Under the pieces are notes generated by a model, which was not told where the DNA came from, made no database searches, and saw only the letters and a program-made list of their open reading frames with translations. A program made the translations under genes and the position numbers. A DNA stretch of 64,000 nucleotides from Nocardioides sp. Lineage in GTDB: Bacteria > Actinomycetota > Actinomycetes > Propionibacteriales > Nocardioidaceae. Position 1 is the stretch's first letter; each line of letters begins with the position of its first letter. The stretch lies in contig NZ_JAPYPS010000007.1 in assembly GCF_029937575.1 (NCBI RefSeq), forward strand, positions 1 through 64,000, given 5' to 3'. Positions 19,822 to 27,750 of the stretch are shown here, in pieces.

Positions 19822-20648
19822 TCCTCGGGGCGCCGACGCTCGAGCAGCACGGTGTCGCGCCAGACGCCGTCGAGCTGCGCGATCCGGGACCGTACGGCGA
19901 GCGTCCGGTAGCCGGCGCCGTGGTGGAGTGCCAGGCTGGCGCGGTTCTCCGGGAAGATCGAGGTCTGCAGGGTCCACAGGCCACCGGTGTCCGCCTCGGT
20001 GACCTGACGGTGCAGCAGGGCGCGTCCGACGCCTCGGCCGCGGGCCTCCTCGGCGACGTAGACCGTGCTCTCGCCCACTCCGGAGTAGCAGGTGCGCGCC
20101 GAGGTGGGGGAGACGGCGGTCCAGCCCGCGAGGACGTCATCGACCTCGGCGACCCAGCGGTGGCGGGGCAGCCAGCGGTCGCGCAGGGAGTCCAGCGGCG
20201 GTGGCTCGGTCTCGAAGGTGGCGTTGCGGGTGGCGATGCCCTGCGCGTAGATCGCCAGCACCCTCGGCAGGTCGTCGTCGGTCATCGCTCGGGTCACGAC
20301 GTCGGCGGGCAGGTCGTCGGGGCAGCACGGAGCGGCGCCCCGGGACCCCAGCGTGCCCATGACGACGTCGGCGGCGTGCGGGAGGCCGGTGCAGCAGGCG
20401 GGGTTGACCGACACCAGGCTCGCCGTCCCGACCTTGTCGACGGCGACGAAGCCGACCTCGGCCAGACGACGCACGTGGTGGGAGCACGTCGCCTGGCTGA
20501 TCCCGAGCTCGCCGGCGAGGTCGCCGACCCGCATGGAGCCGCTCGGGCTCGAGGCGACGGCATGGAGCAAGCGCACGCGGGTGGCGTCGGCGAGGGTGGC
20601 GAACCAGTCGGCGTACGTCGTGGCGGCGAGGGGGTCGAGCAGGGCCAT
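19818..20648 (-). CDS. ArsR regulator fused to ArsN-type GNAT acetyltransferase
   Basis: A 276-residue fusion. Residues 1-100 are an ArsR winged helix (ADATRVRLLHAVASS...LGISQATCSHHVRRLAEVGFV) with cysteines in ATCSHH and a CC pair in NPACCTG that could bind arsenite. A second CC (APCCPDD) lies in the linker. Residues 118-270 are a phosphinothricin-acetyltransferase-like GNAT domain (RWVAEVDDVLAGWTAVSP, EARGRGVGRALL, IFPENRASLALHHGAGYR, GVWRDTVLLER), matching ArsN1, which acetylates arsinothricin or phosphinothricin. TAGGGT 6 nt before the ATG suggests a leaderless mRNA. The gene is divergent from the flavoprotein at 20755. Confidence 0.88.
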   Translation of the reverse strand: MALLDPLAATTYADWFATLADATRVRLLHAVASSPSGSMRVGDLAGELGISQATCSHHVRRLAEVGFVAVDKVGTASLVSVNPACCTGLPHAADVVMGTLGSRGAAPCCPDDLPADVVTRAMTDDDLPRVLAIYAQGIATRNATFETEPPPLDSLRDRWLPRHRWVAEVDDVLAGWTAVSPTSARTCYSGVGESTVYVAEEARGRGVGRALLHRQVTEADTGGLWTLQTSIFPENRASLALHHGAGYRTLAVRSRIAQLDGVWRDTVLLERRRPEE

Positions 20649-20702
20649 GCGGCCACCCTAGTTGATGATCGATCTGCGTCGATGCTTGCAGACATTGATT
20701 GT

Positions 20703-20725
20703 GGTCGATATGGTCTGTATCGACC
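20703..20725. promoter_or_regulatory. inverted repeat in divergent ars promoter, probable ArsR operator
   Basis: GGTCGATA at 20703-20710 and TATCGACC at 20718-20725 form a perfect 8-bp dyad with a 7-nt spacer. Further ATCGAT-like half sites flank it (20666-20673, 20728-20735). It lies between the ArsR-ArsN gene and the divergent flavoprotein, so one bound regulator could control both directions. Confidence 0.6.
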
Positions 20726-20754
20726 GACATCGATCAACCGAACAGGACCCCTCC

Positions 20755-22119
20755 ATGAGCCTCACTCCCCGCACCGACCGCCCCCTGCTCATCGTCGGCG
20801 CCGGTCCGATCGGCCTCGCCGCCGCCGCGCAGGCCCACGAGCGTGGTCTGCCCGTCATCGTCGTGGAGGCGGGCGAGTCGGTCGGCCAAGCCGTGCGGGA
20901 GTGGGGTCACGTGCGTCTCTTCTCGCCGTGGTCCGAGCTCGTCGACGAGGCGGCTGCCCGGCTGCTGGAGCCCACGGGGTGGACGCGTCCGGACGCCCGG
21001 GCCCTGCCGACGGGTGCCGAGTGGGTGGGTGACTACCTGGCCCCGCTGGCCGAGGCGTTGCGCTCCGCCGGCGTCTCCATCCGTACGGCGAGCCGCGTCG
21101 TGGGAGTGGCCCGTCAGGGCCGCGACCGCTTGGTCGCCATCGACCGCGAGCAGGTGCCCTTCGCCGTCCACGTCGAGACGCCCACCGGCCACGAGGTGCT
21201 CACCGCGGCCGCGGTGCTCGATGCCTCGGGCACCTGGGGCCGGCCCGGCCCCCTCGGCACCGACGGCTACCCCGCGGCGGGGGAGCGCGAGCTGGCCGAG
21301 CAGATCACCTACGGGATGCCCGACGTCACCGACCCCGCGGTTCGCGCACTCCTCGCGGGCCGCCACGTCGCGGTGGCCGGTGCCGGTGCCTCGGCGCAGA
21401 ACGTGCTGGTCGCCCTGGGAGAGCTCGCCGCCGCCGAGCCCGGGACCCGGATCACGTGGCTCCTGCGTCGTGGCGACGCGGCCAAGGCCTTCGGGGGAGG
21501 GGACGCCGACGAGCTCGAGGCGCGCGGGGCGCTGAGCGAGCACGCCCGCGCGGTGGCGGAGTCGTCCACCGTCGCGCAGGTGACGGGCTTCCGGACGGTC
21601 GCCGTACGCCGTGACGAGGGGTCGGGACGTCTGGTGTTGACCGCTCTGGACGGCCGCGAGGTGACCGACGTCGACCACGTCGTGGCCGTGACCGGCTTCC
21701 GCCCCGACCACTCCTGGCTCTCCGAGGTCCAGCTCGACCTCGACGGTGAGCTCTCCGCGCCGCGGCTGCTGGCGCCGGAGATCCACCCGGCGCACCACTC
21801 CTGCGGCACGGTCAGCCCGCACGGCGCGGACCTCCTGCGTCAGCCCGAGGACGGGCTCTACCTCGCCGGCATGAAGTCCTACGGCCGGGCGCCGTCCTTC
21901 CTGGCCCTGACCGGCTTCGAACAGGTCCGCTCGATCGTCGCCGAGGTCGCCGGCGACCTCGAGGCCGCCGCTCGCGTCGAGCTCACGCTGCCCGAGACCG
22001 GGGTCTGCGGCGCCGGGCCCGGCTTCGACGATCAGGCGGGCGGCTGCTGCGGTGGGCCCGAGCTGGTGTCGATCGGGGCGCCCGTGACGACGGCTCGGAC
22101 GATCCCCACGACGGGATAG
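20755..22119 (+). CDS. FAD-dependent oxidoreductase, ArsO-like, with C-terminal cysteine motif
   Basis: A 454-residue flavoprotein. LLIVGAGPIGLAAAAQAHERG is the N-terminal FAD motif, VAVAGAGASAQNVLVALGEL the NAD(P)H motif, and VVAVTGFRPDHSWL the ATG-like motif. The last 40 residues include VCGAGPG and QAGGCCGGPEL, a vicinal cysteine pair suited to binding arsenic(III) or to thiol chemistry. The ATG follows the divergent ArsR promoter. Together with the ArsR-ArsN/flavoprotein operon it forms the second half of the arsenic locus. The substrate is unknown; an organoarsenical or arsenite-linked redox role is inferred from context. Confidence 0.8.
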   Translation: MSLTPRTDRPLLIVGAGPIGLAAAAQAHERGLPVIVVEAGESVGQAVREWGHVRLFSPWSELVDEAAARLLEPTGWTRPDARALPTGAEWVGDYLAPLAEALRSAGVSIRTASRVVGVARQGRDRLVAIDREQVPFAVHVETPTGHEVLTAAAVLDASGTWGRPGPLGTDGYPAAGERELAEQITYGMPDVTDPAVRALLAGRHVAVAGAGASAQNVLVALGELAAAEPGTRITWLLRRGDAAKAFGGGDADELEARGALSEHARAVAESSTVAQVTGFRTVAVRRDEGSGRLVLTALDGREVTDVDHVVAVTGFRPDHSWLSEVQLDLDGELSAPRLLAPEIHPAHHSCGTVSPHGADLLRQPEDGLYLAGMKSYGRAPSFLALTGFEQVRSIVAEVAGDLEAAARVELTLPETGVCGAGPGFDDQAGGCCGGPELVSIGAPVTTARTIPTTG

Positions 22120-22127
22120 TCGGACGC

Positions 22128-22313
22128 TCAGCGTCCGAGCAGCCGGGCCACGAGTCCCTTGCGCTGCGCGGAGCCGGCCGACTTCTCGGCCGCGCTGTGC
22201 TGGCCGGAGCACCACTGCCCGGCCGGCACGCCGGCCTTCACCTGGGCGATGTGCTGGCCGCAGCCGGCCCAGGAGGTCTTGCCGCAGGTCTTGCAACGCA
22301 CTGCTCGGCACAT
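22128..22313 (-). CDS. small zinc-ribbon-like protein
   Basis: A 61-residue conserved actinobacterial small protein: MCRAVRCKTCGKTSWAGCGQ, then VKAGVPAGQWCSG. The cysteines (C2, C7, C10, C18, C36) and a histidine suit a small zinc site. The rest is basic and Ala/Ser-rich. An upstream CGGAG serves as the ribosome site. It sits alone between the arsenic flavoprotein, which converges with it, and the TSUP gene on the same strand. The function is unknown. Confidence 0.75.
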   Translation of the reverse strand: MCRAVRCKTCGKTSWAGCGQHIAQVKAGVPAGQWCSGQHSAAEKSAGSAQRKGLVARLLGR

Positions 22314-22363
22314 GGGGTGGGTCTCCGTTCGTCGATGGGTCGGGTGATCTCTGGCGAGAGTTG

Positions 22364-23179
22364 TCAGGCGAGGGCGGGGAACGCGCGAGCCGCGGTGTAG
22401 ATCGCGACCCCGAGCACGAGGAGCGTGAAGGCCGACTGGAGGCGCCGGGTGTCGGCACGCGCGGCGACCCGCACACCGGCGGCGGCCCCGGCGGCGGAGG
22501 CCGCGGTGAGAGTGAGCACGATCCACCAGTCGGGAGCCGCGCCCGCGCCGGCGCGCACGACCAGCGCCATGGCGCTGGTCATCGTGATGACGACCAGGGA
22601 CGTCCCGGCGGCGTACTGGATGGGCAGGGAGAGCGCCACCAGCAGCGCCGGGACCACGAGGAAGCCGCCCCCGACACCGAGGAACCCCGTGAGGAGTCCG
22701 ACGGCCGTGGCGGTGAGCAGCACCTTGAGAGCGCGCGGGCACTGGCAGGCGAAGGTAGGGCTGAAGCTGATGATCGGATCGTCGAGGGCGGCCCGCTGGG
22801 CCGGGACCGTGTCGCCCGAGCGAAGCGTGCGCACGCCCATCACGGTCGCGACCACGAGCATCAGGGCGGCGAAGCTGGCCAGGAGCACGGGGTCGGGGAC
22901 GCGACTGGAGAAGTGGGCCCCGAGGGCGGCTCCGCCCAGCGCGACGGCGCCGAACGTGACGCCCCGGGCGAGCAGCACATGGCCGGCACGATGGGCGAGC
23001 ACGGCCCCCAGCAGGGAGGTCACCCCGACCACCACCAGGGAGCCCGTGGTGGCCTGGGAGGCGCTCTGTCCGAGCACGTAGACGAGCACCGGCACGGCGA
23101 GGATCGACCCGCCGCCACCGAGGGCGCCCAGGCTGAGCCCGATCAGGGCCCCGGCGAAGAGCGCCAGGACGAGGGTCAC
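22364..23179 (-). CDS. TSUP (TauE/SafE) family sulfur-compound exporter
   Basis: A 271-residue membrane protein with about eight helices and the duplicated TSUP repeat: LFAGALIGLSLGALGGGGSILAVPVLVYVLG in the first half and AVGLLTGFLGVGGGFLVVPALLV in the second. A cytoplasmic loop between the halves contains ACQCPRA. The GTG at 23179 overlaps the stop of the MBL-rhodanese gene by 4 nt. In this operon it probably exports sulfite or thiosulfate made by persulfide oxidation, which is inferred from the neighbours. Confidence 0.88.
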   Translation of the reverse strand: MTLVLALFAGALIGLSLGALGGGGSILAVPVLVYVLGQSASQATTGSLVVVGVTSLLGAVLAHRAGHVLLARGVTFGAVALGGAALGAHFSSRVPDPVLLASFAALMLVVATVMGVRTLRSGDTVPAQRAALDDPIISFSPTFACQCPRALKVLLTATAVGLLTGFLGVGGGFLVVPALLVALSLPIQYAAGTSLVVITMTSAMALVVRAGAGAAPDWWIVLTLTAASAAGAAAGVRVAARADTRRLQSAFTLLVLGVAIYTAARAFPALA

Positions 23180-24555
23180 GCCGACGGCCCGACGAGGTGC
23201 AGGCCGACCTTCTCCGCGTTGTCGAAGGAATCGTCGATGGCCACCAGGGAGCGTCCGACGGCATCGAGCATCGACGCTGCCACCGAGGCGCGGTAGCCGC
23301 CGGCGCAGTGCACCCACACCTCGCCCGCCGGGACGTCGTCGAGGCGGTGCCACAGCTCGTGGAGCGGGATGTTGACGGCGCCCTGGATCCGAGCCGCGTC
23401 GTGCTCGTCGGTGCGTCGTACGTCGAGCACGACGACCTCGCGGTGGTGCCGCACAGCGGCGAGGTCGGCGAAGGTCGCGGTGCCGAAGGAGCTCAGCGCA
23501 CGGTCCGACCAGTCGTCCGGCCCCCCGGTCGCGTGAGCTGCGGGTCGGTCGATGCCGATCCGGACCAGCTCACGCTGCGCAGAGGTGACCTCCTCGGAGG
23601 TCTGGCCGAGCAGGGTGATCGGCGTGCCCCAGGTGACCAGCCACCCGAGGTAGGTCGCGAAGCCCCCGTCGAGGCCGAAGTTGAGGGTGCCCGGGGCGTG
23701 GCCCGCGGCGAACGCCGTACGACTGCGCAGGTCGACGACCCACTCGCCGGCCTCGATCCGCCGGCGTAGCTCGGCCGGCTCGGCGAGCGCCGGCAGCGAG
23801 AGGTCGGGGGCGCCGGGACCGGCGGCGTTGGCCGGCGCCATGTGGGCGTAGTAGGCCGGCCAGGCGCCGAGCCCGGCCAGGAGCTCGTCGACGTAGGACT
23901 GCTCGTCCTGCGTCAGCGCCGGGTTGGTTCGCTTCTCCTGACCGATGGTCGAGGAGGTCGCATCGGACTGGTTGGCTGAGCAGAAGGACCCGAAGCCGTG
24001 CGTGGGATAGACCTCGGCGCCGTCGGGCAGCAGCTCGGCGAGGCGGTGGGCCGAAGCATGCTGGTGGCGCACGAGGTCGTCGGTGTGCTCGTCCCCGAGC
24101 AGGTCGGGGCGACCGGTGGCGCCGTAGAGCAGGGAACCGCCGGAGAAGACGCCGATCGAGCGGTCGAGACCGTCCTCGACGGTGGTCAGGGCGTAGGAGA
24201 GGTGGGTGAACGTGTGTCCGGGCGTGGCGAGGGCGGTGACGCGCATCCGCTCGCCCACCGCGACGACCTGGCCGTCGCTCAGGGGAGTGCGGGCGAAGGA
24301 CACCTCGTCGGCGCCGTTGACGAGGTAGGCGGCCCCGGTGCTGCGGGCCAGCGCGTGCCCGCCGGTCACGTAGTCGTTGTGGATGTGGGTCTCGAAGACG
24401 TGGGTCAGCCGGACGTCGTGCTCGGCGAGCAGCGTCAGCACCCGGTCGATGTCGCGTTGCGGGTCGACGACGAAGGCGACCTCGCCGTCGTGCACCAGGT
24501 AGCTGCGGTCGCCGAGGGTCGGGGTCTCGAGGGGCAGGACGGTCGGGGAGGTCAT
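23176..24555 (-). CDS. MBL-fold persulfide-dioxygenase-like protein fused to rhodanese domains
   Basis: A 459-residue fusion. Residues 1-245 are a metallo-beta-lactamase domain of the ETHE1/CstB class: THIHNDYVTGGH (HxHxDH-type with N replacing the second Asp-His spacing), ATPGHTFTHLSY, and VYPTHGFGSFC. Two rhodanese domains follow: a first, degenerate one without an active cysteine (VVDLRSRTAFAAGHAPG), and a second with the active loop HCAGGYRAS. It probably oxidises glutathione, mycothiol or CoA persulfide and transfers sulfane sulfur. Start ATG at 24555 overlaps the upstream rhodanese stop (ATGA). Confidence 0.88.
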   Translation of the reverse strand: MTSPTVLPLETPTLGDRSYLVHDGEVAFVVDPQRDIDRVLTLLAEHDVRLTHVFETHIHNDYVTGGHALARSTGAAYLVNGADEVSFARTPLSDGQVVAVGERMRVTALATPGHTFTHLSYALTTVEDGLDRSIGVFSGGSLLYGATGRPDLLGDEHTDDLVRHQHASAHRLAELLPDGAEVYPTHGFGSFCSANQSDATSSTIGQEKRTNPALTQDEQSYVDELLAGLGAWPAYYAHMAPANAAGPGAPDLSLPALAEPAELRRRIEAGEWVVDLRSRTAFAAGHAPGTLNFGLDGGFATYLGWLVTWGTPITLLGQTSEEVTSAQRELVRIGIDRPAAHATGGPDDWSDRALSSFGTATFADLAAVRHHREVVVLDVRRTDEHDAARIQGAVNIPLHELWHRLDDVPAGEVWVHCAGGYRASVAASMLDAVGRSLVAIDDSFDNAEKVGLHLVGPSA

Positions 24556-24893
24556 CGAGTCACCACGTCGTCGCGTCGTCCCGGTTGCGTGCCCGTCTGG
24601 ACCGGTCGGCCTGACGCGATCCACGCCGTGGTGCCGCCCAGGACGTTGACCGGGTCGAAGCCCTGCGCGAGCAGGACGTCGGCCATCGCGCCACTGCGGT
24701 TGCCGGAGGCACACACGAGCAGCACCGGAGCGCTGCGCTCGAGCTCGTCGAGACGCGAGGTGAGGTGCCCCATCGGGATGTTGACCGCGCCGGGCACGTG
24801 GCCGGCGACGTACTCGGCGGTCTCGCGGACGTCGACCAGGTGGGCGCCGCCCGCGACCGCGGAGGCCAGGTCGTCGATGGTGATCTCACGCAT
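24552..24893 (-). CDS. single-domain rhodanese (thiosulfate sulfurtransferase-like)
   Basis: A 113-residue rhodanese: LVDVRETAEYVAGHVPGAVNIPMG then the active-site loop VCASGNRSG with the persulfide cysteine, and GFDPVNVLGGTTAW near the end. It is first in the three-gene persulfide operon (rhodanese, MBL-rhodanese, TSUP). GAGGAG precedes the ATG by 10 nt. The promoter region upstream carries two CsoR/CstR-like palindromes, so expression is probably derepressed by sulfane sulfur or a metal. Confidence 0.92.
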   Translation of the reverse strand: MREITIDDLASAVAGGAHLVDVRETAEYVAGHVPGAVNIPMGHLTSRLDELERSAPVLLVCASGNRSGAMADVLLAQGFDPVNVLGGTTAWIASGRPVQTGTQPGRRDDVVTR

Positions 24894-24923
24894 GGTGTGG
24901 ACTCCTCTGCTCGGTGCCGTTCG

Positions 24924-24974
24924 GAACCCCCCAGGGGGTTACGGGAGACGATAGCAGAACCCCCTGGGGGGTTC
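24924..24974. promoter_or_regulatory. paired CsoR/CstR-like palindromic operators around a -10 box
   Basis: Two palindromic boxes of A-A-C-rich/G-rich type lie at 24924-24940 (GAACCCCCCAGGGGGTT) and 24958-24974 (AACCCCCTGGGGGGTTC). They are exact inverted copies of each other over 17 bp, separated by 17 nt. On the minus strand a TATCGT -10-like box (24948-24953) lies between them, so occupancy would block the rhodanese promoter. The C-run/G-run dyad is characteristic of CsoR-family repressors, which sense Cu(I) or persulfide. No such regulator gene is in the window. Confidence 0.7.
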
Positions 24975-24998
24975 TACTCGCTGGCGCCGGAAATGCAG

Positions 24999-25032
24999 GA
25001 CCGCGCTCCGCCCGGTGGGGCGAAGCGCGGTC
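24999..25032 (-). terminator. hairpin terminator after the acyl-CoA dehydrogenase
   Basis: GACCGCGCTCCGCCC at 24999-25013 pairs with GGGCGAAGCGCGGTC at 25018-25032 (14 of 15) around a 4-nt loop. It begins 14 nt beyond the stop codon of the minus-strand acyl-CoA dehydrogenase. There is no long U-tract. Confidence 0.7.
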
Positions 25033-25046
25033 GGGAGGGTTCGTGG

Positions 25047-26228
25047 TCAGCGAGCGTTGTGCTTGCCCGCCAGCAGCTGACGCGCCATCACCAGGCGCTG
25101 GACCTGGTTGGTGCCCTCGTAGATCTGGGTGATCTTGGCGTCACGCATCATCCGCTCGACGGGGAAGTCCTGGGTGTAGCCGTAGCCGCCGAGCAGCTGG
25201 ACGGCGTCGACGGTGATCTCCATCGCGGTGTCGGAGGCCAGGCACTTGGCGGCGGCACCGAAGAACGGCAGGTCGGCGTCGTTGCGTTCGGACTTCGCGG
25301 CGGCGACGTAGACCATCTGGCGGGCGGCCTCGAGCTTCATCGCCATGTCGGCGAGCATGAACTGGATGCCCTGGAAGTCGGAGATGTGCTTGCCGAACTG
25401 CTGGCGCTCCTGCACGTAGCCCAGTGCGAAGTCGAGGGCGCCCTGGGCGATCCCGACGGCCTGGGCGCCGATGGTGACTCGGGTGTGGTCGAGGGTGCGC
25501 AGCGCCAGCTGGAGTCCGGTGCCGGGCTCGCCGATCATCCGGTCGGCGGGGATCCGGACGTTGTCGAAGAGCAGTTCGCGGGTGGGGGAGCCCTTGATGC
25601 CGAGCTTGCGCTCCTTCTCGCCGAAGGTGAAGCCCTCGTCGGACTTCTCCACGACGAAGGCGCTGATGCCCTTGCCGCGAGGTGCCTCGGGGTCGGTGAC
25701 GGCCAGGACGGTGTAGAACTCCGAGACGCCGGCGTTGGTGATCCAGGACTTCTGGCCGCTGAGGACGTAGTCCTCGCCGTCGGCCGTGGCGCGGGTCCTC
25801 ATCGACGCCGTGTCCGAGCCGGCGTCGCGCTCGGAGAGTCCGTAGGAGAAGCCCTCGCCCGCGACGAGACGCGGGAGGTAGCGCTGCTTGAGGTCCTCGG
25901 AGCCGCCGAGCATGACCGGGAGCGAGCCGAGCTTGTTGACCGCGGGGATCAGCGAGGACGACGCGCAGCCGCGGGCGACCTCCTCGATCACGATGCAGGT
26001 GGCGAGCGCGTCGGCCCCGACGCCGTCATAGGCCTCCGGCACGTGCGGGGCGTGGAAGTCGGAGGAGACCAGGGCGTCGTGCGCGGCTTGTGGGTACGAC
26101 GCGGAGTCGTCCACCTCGGCGGCGTACGGCGTCACCTTGTCGGCCACCAGGTCGCGCACCGCGGCGCGCAGCTCCTCGTGGTCGTCGGTGGTGCGGAACC
26201 AGTCCTGCGCGGGGCTCGTGTCGCTCAT
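25047..26228 (-). CDS. acyl-CoA dehydrogenase
   Basis: A 393-residue flavoenzyme with the complete family layout: an N-terminal helical domain; the FAD-binding middle beta domain (YGLSERDAGSDTASMRTRA, SWITNAGVSEFYTVLA); and a C-terminal helical domain (RTLDHTRVTIGAQAVGIAQGALD, QLLGGYGYTQDFPVERMMRDAK). E371 in QIYEGTNQVQR is at the position of the catalytic base in short/medium-chain enzymes. The ATG at 26228 is chosen over an upstream in-frame start at 26267, which lies in the probable operator. The divergent TetR gene likely regulates it, which suggests a fatty-acid or branched-chain catabolic role. Confidence 0.94.
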   Translation of the reverse strand: MSDTSPAQDWFRTTDDHEELRAAVRDLVADKVTPYAAEVDDSASYPQAAHDALVSSDFHAPHVPEAYDGVGADALATCIVIEEVARGCASSSLIPAVNKLGSLPVMLGGSEDLKQRYLPRLVAGEGFSYGLSERDAGSDTASMRTRATADGEDYVLSGQKSWITNAGVSEFYTVLAVTDPEAPRGKGISAFVVEKSDEGFTFGEKERKLGIKGSPTRELLFDNVRIPADRMIGEPGTGLQLALRTLDHTRVTIGAQAVGIAQGALDFALGYVQERQQFGKHISDFQGIQFMLADMAMKLEAARQMVYVAAAKSERNDADLPFFGAAAKCLASDTAMEITVDAVQLLGGYGYTQDFPVERMMRDAKITQIYEGTNQVQRLVMARQLLAGKHNAR

Positions 26229-26240
26229 CTCGGCACCTTC

Positions 26241-26276
26241 TGAAACTCGGTATCGTCGGGGTGGCACCCAGTTTCA
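26241..26276. promoter_or_regulatory. inverted repeat between acyl-CoA dehydrogenase and TetR, probable operator
   Basis: TGAAACT at 26241-26247 is mirrored by AGTTTCA at 26270-26276; extended to 10 bp, 9 positions match. It begins 12 nt upstream of the acyl-CoA dehydrogenase ATG. The regulator is probably the divergent TetR protein. Confidence 0.55.
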
Positions 26277-26343
26277 CACGCTGGCCGGATGAGTCCAAAT
26301 GACGTGATGATGTGCCGAGCCGGCGAGCCGAGGAGGAGAACAG

Positions 26344-27003
26344 ATGAGTCAGGCCCGCGACCGGATGGTCGAGGCGGCGTTCGCCCTCTTCGACGAGCAG
26401 GGCTACGACGCCACGACCGTCGAGCAGATCGTCGAGCGGGCCGGAGTCAGTCGCTCCACCTTCTTCCGTGCGTTCGGGTCGAAGGAGGACGTGATCTTCC
26501 CGCGGCACGAGGACGTGCAGGCGCGGATCGCGGCTCGGCTCGCGACGGGGACCCGGGAGACCCATCGCGTGGCCATCGTCGAGGCCTCGCGGCTCGTGCT
26601 CGACCAGTACCTCGGCGAGGGTGAGCTGGCGCGTAGTCGCTACCGACTCACCCGATCCGTCCCCGCGCTGCGCGACCGCGAGGTCGCCAGCATGATCGGC
26701 TACCAGCGGCTCTTCCGCGAACGGCTGCGCGAGTGGCTGGCCGGGACCGGGGACGCGGACGTCGACCTGCACGCCGAGCTGCTCGCGGTCGGCGTGGTCA
26801 CGGCCCACAACGTCGTGCTGCGACGGTGGCTGCGCGGTGTCGGCGGCGATCCCCTCGCGGAGTTCGAGGAGGCGATGGCGGCGGTCTTCGCCACGACCCG
26901 GACCGGCCCTCACGACGAGCCGGACGGGGCCACCGTGCTCGTGGTCCCGTCCGGGATGTCGCCGGCGGCGACGGCCGCCGCGGTGCGCGACGCGCTGAGG
27001 TAG
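26344..27003 (+). CDS. TetR-family regulator
   Basis: A 219-residue regulator. HTH: MVEAAFALFDEQGYDATTVEQIVERAGVSRSTFFRAFGSKEDVI, with the TFFR variant of the recognition helix. The C-terminal ligand domain contains RYRLTRSVPALRDRE, typical of the AcrR-like branch found beside acyl-CoA dehydrogenases. A strong GGAGGAGA precedes the ATG. It is divergent from the dehydrogenase with a dyad between them; control by an acyl-CoA is the likely model. Confidence 0.9.
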   Translation: MSQARDRMVEAAFALFDEQGYDATTVEQIVERAGVSRSTFFRAFGSKEDVIFPRHEDVQARIAARLATGTRETHRVAIVEASRLVLDQYLGEGELARSRYRLTRSVPALRDREVASMIGYQRLFRERLREWLAGTGDADVDLHAELLAVGVVTAHNVVLRRWLRGVGGDPLAEFEEAMAAVFATTRTGPHDEPDGATVLVVPSGMSPAATAAAVRDALR

Positions 27004-27060
27004 GGCTCGGCCTCGGGCGACTACGGCCTCGGGCGACGACGGGCTCGGGCCACTACGAAC

Positions 27061-27654
27061 TCAGGCCGCGAGCTTGCCCGCGATCTTCAGCAGGCGCGTG
27101 ACCAGGTGGTCGAGGGCGGCGAGGTCGTGCTCGTCGAGCTCCGCGCTCTCCCCGGTGATCTTGCCGACGCCGTACGGGTTGCCGTCGTTGAACTTCACCT
27201 GGTCGGTGTAGCCGGGCGGCACGATGATGCCGCCGAAGTGGGCGAAGGTGGTGTTCATCGCCTCCAGCGTCGTCTCCTGGCCGCCGTGCTTGGTCTGGCT
27301 GGAGGTGAAGGCGGCGTAGGCCTTGTCGGCGAGCTTGCCCTCCTGCCACAGCGGGCCGAGGGTGTCGATGAACGACTGCAGCTGGCTGGTGACGTGGCCG
27401 TAGCGCGTCCCGGAGCCCATGATCACCGCGTCGGCCCAGGCCAGGTCGTCGGGCTCGGCGACGGGCTGGTCGGCGACGGAGGCCGCGTGGGCCGCCCACG
27501 CCTCGACGCTCTGGACGACCTCGTCGGGTGCGGTCTCGCGCACGCGGCGCAGGCGCACCTCGGCGCCGAGGCCCTCAGCGGTCTCGGCGAGACGGCTGGC
27601 CATGGCGTGGCCCGTGCCGAAGGAGGAGTAGTAGACGATGGCGAGCTTGGTCAT
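27061..27654 (-). CDS. wrbA: NAD(P)H:quinone oxidoreductase WrbA
   Basis: A 197-residue flavodoxin-fold FMN protein. LAIVYYSSFGTGHAMASRLAE is the FMN phosphate loop, DAVIMGSGTRYGHVTSQLQSFID and AFTSSQTKHGGQETTL are conserved WrbA blocks, and NDGNPYGVGKITGE completes the FMN site. It reduces quinones by two electrons and avoids semiquinone formation. The ribosome site is GGGAAGGGA. It is a single gene between a TetR gene (convergent) and the flavin-reductase gene upstream. Confidence 0.93.
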   Translation of the reverse strand: MTKLAIVYYSSFGTGHAMASRLAETAEGLGAEVRLRRVRETAPDEVVQSVEAWAAHAASVADQPVAEPDDLAWADAVIMGSGTRYGHVTSQLQSFIDTLGPLWQEGKLADKAYAAFTSSQTKHGGQETTLEAMNTTFAHFGGIIVPPGYTDQVKFNDGNPYGVGKITGESAELDEHDLAALDHLVTRLLKIAGKLAA

Positions 27655-27734
27655 GGGGAGTCCCTTCCCGAGTCGGTTGACGTTTCAATTTCACGGTAGG
27701 GGCGAGGTGGTGGCGCCCTGCTCACCCCTGCGGG

Positions 27735-27746
27735 GGCACGCGTGCC
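27735..27746 (-). terminator. short palindromic hairpin after the flavin reductase gene
   Basis: GGCACGCGTGCC is a perfect 12-bp palindrome starting 5 nt beyond the stop codon of the minus-strand reductase. It may act as a weak terminator separating it from wrbA. The evidence is positional only. Confidence 0.35.
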
Positions 27747-27750
27747 GGGC

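Noticed and set aside
24924..24974. Reading the 17-bp inverted repeat as a terminator
   Set aside because: Each half is itself palindromic, a -10 box lies between them, and a separate hairpin just after the upstream gene (24999-25032) serves as terminator, so operators fit better.
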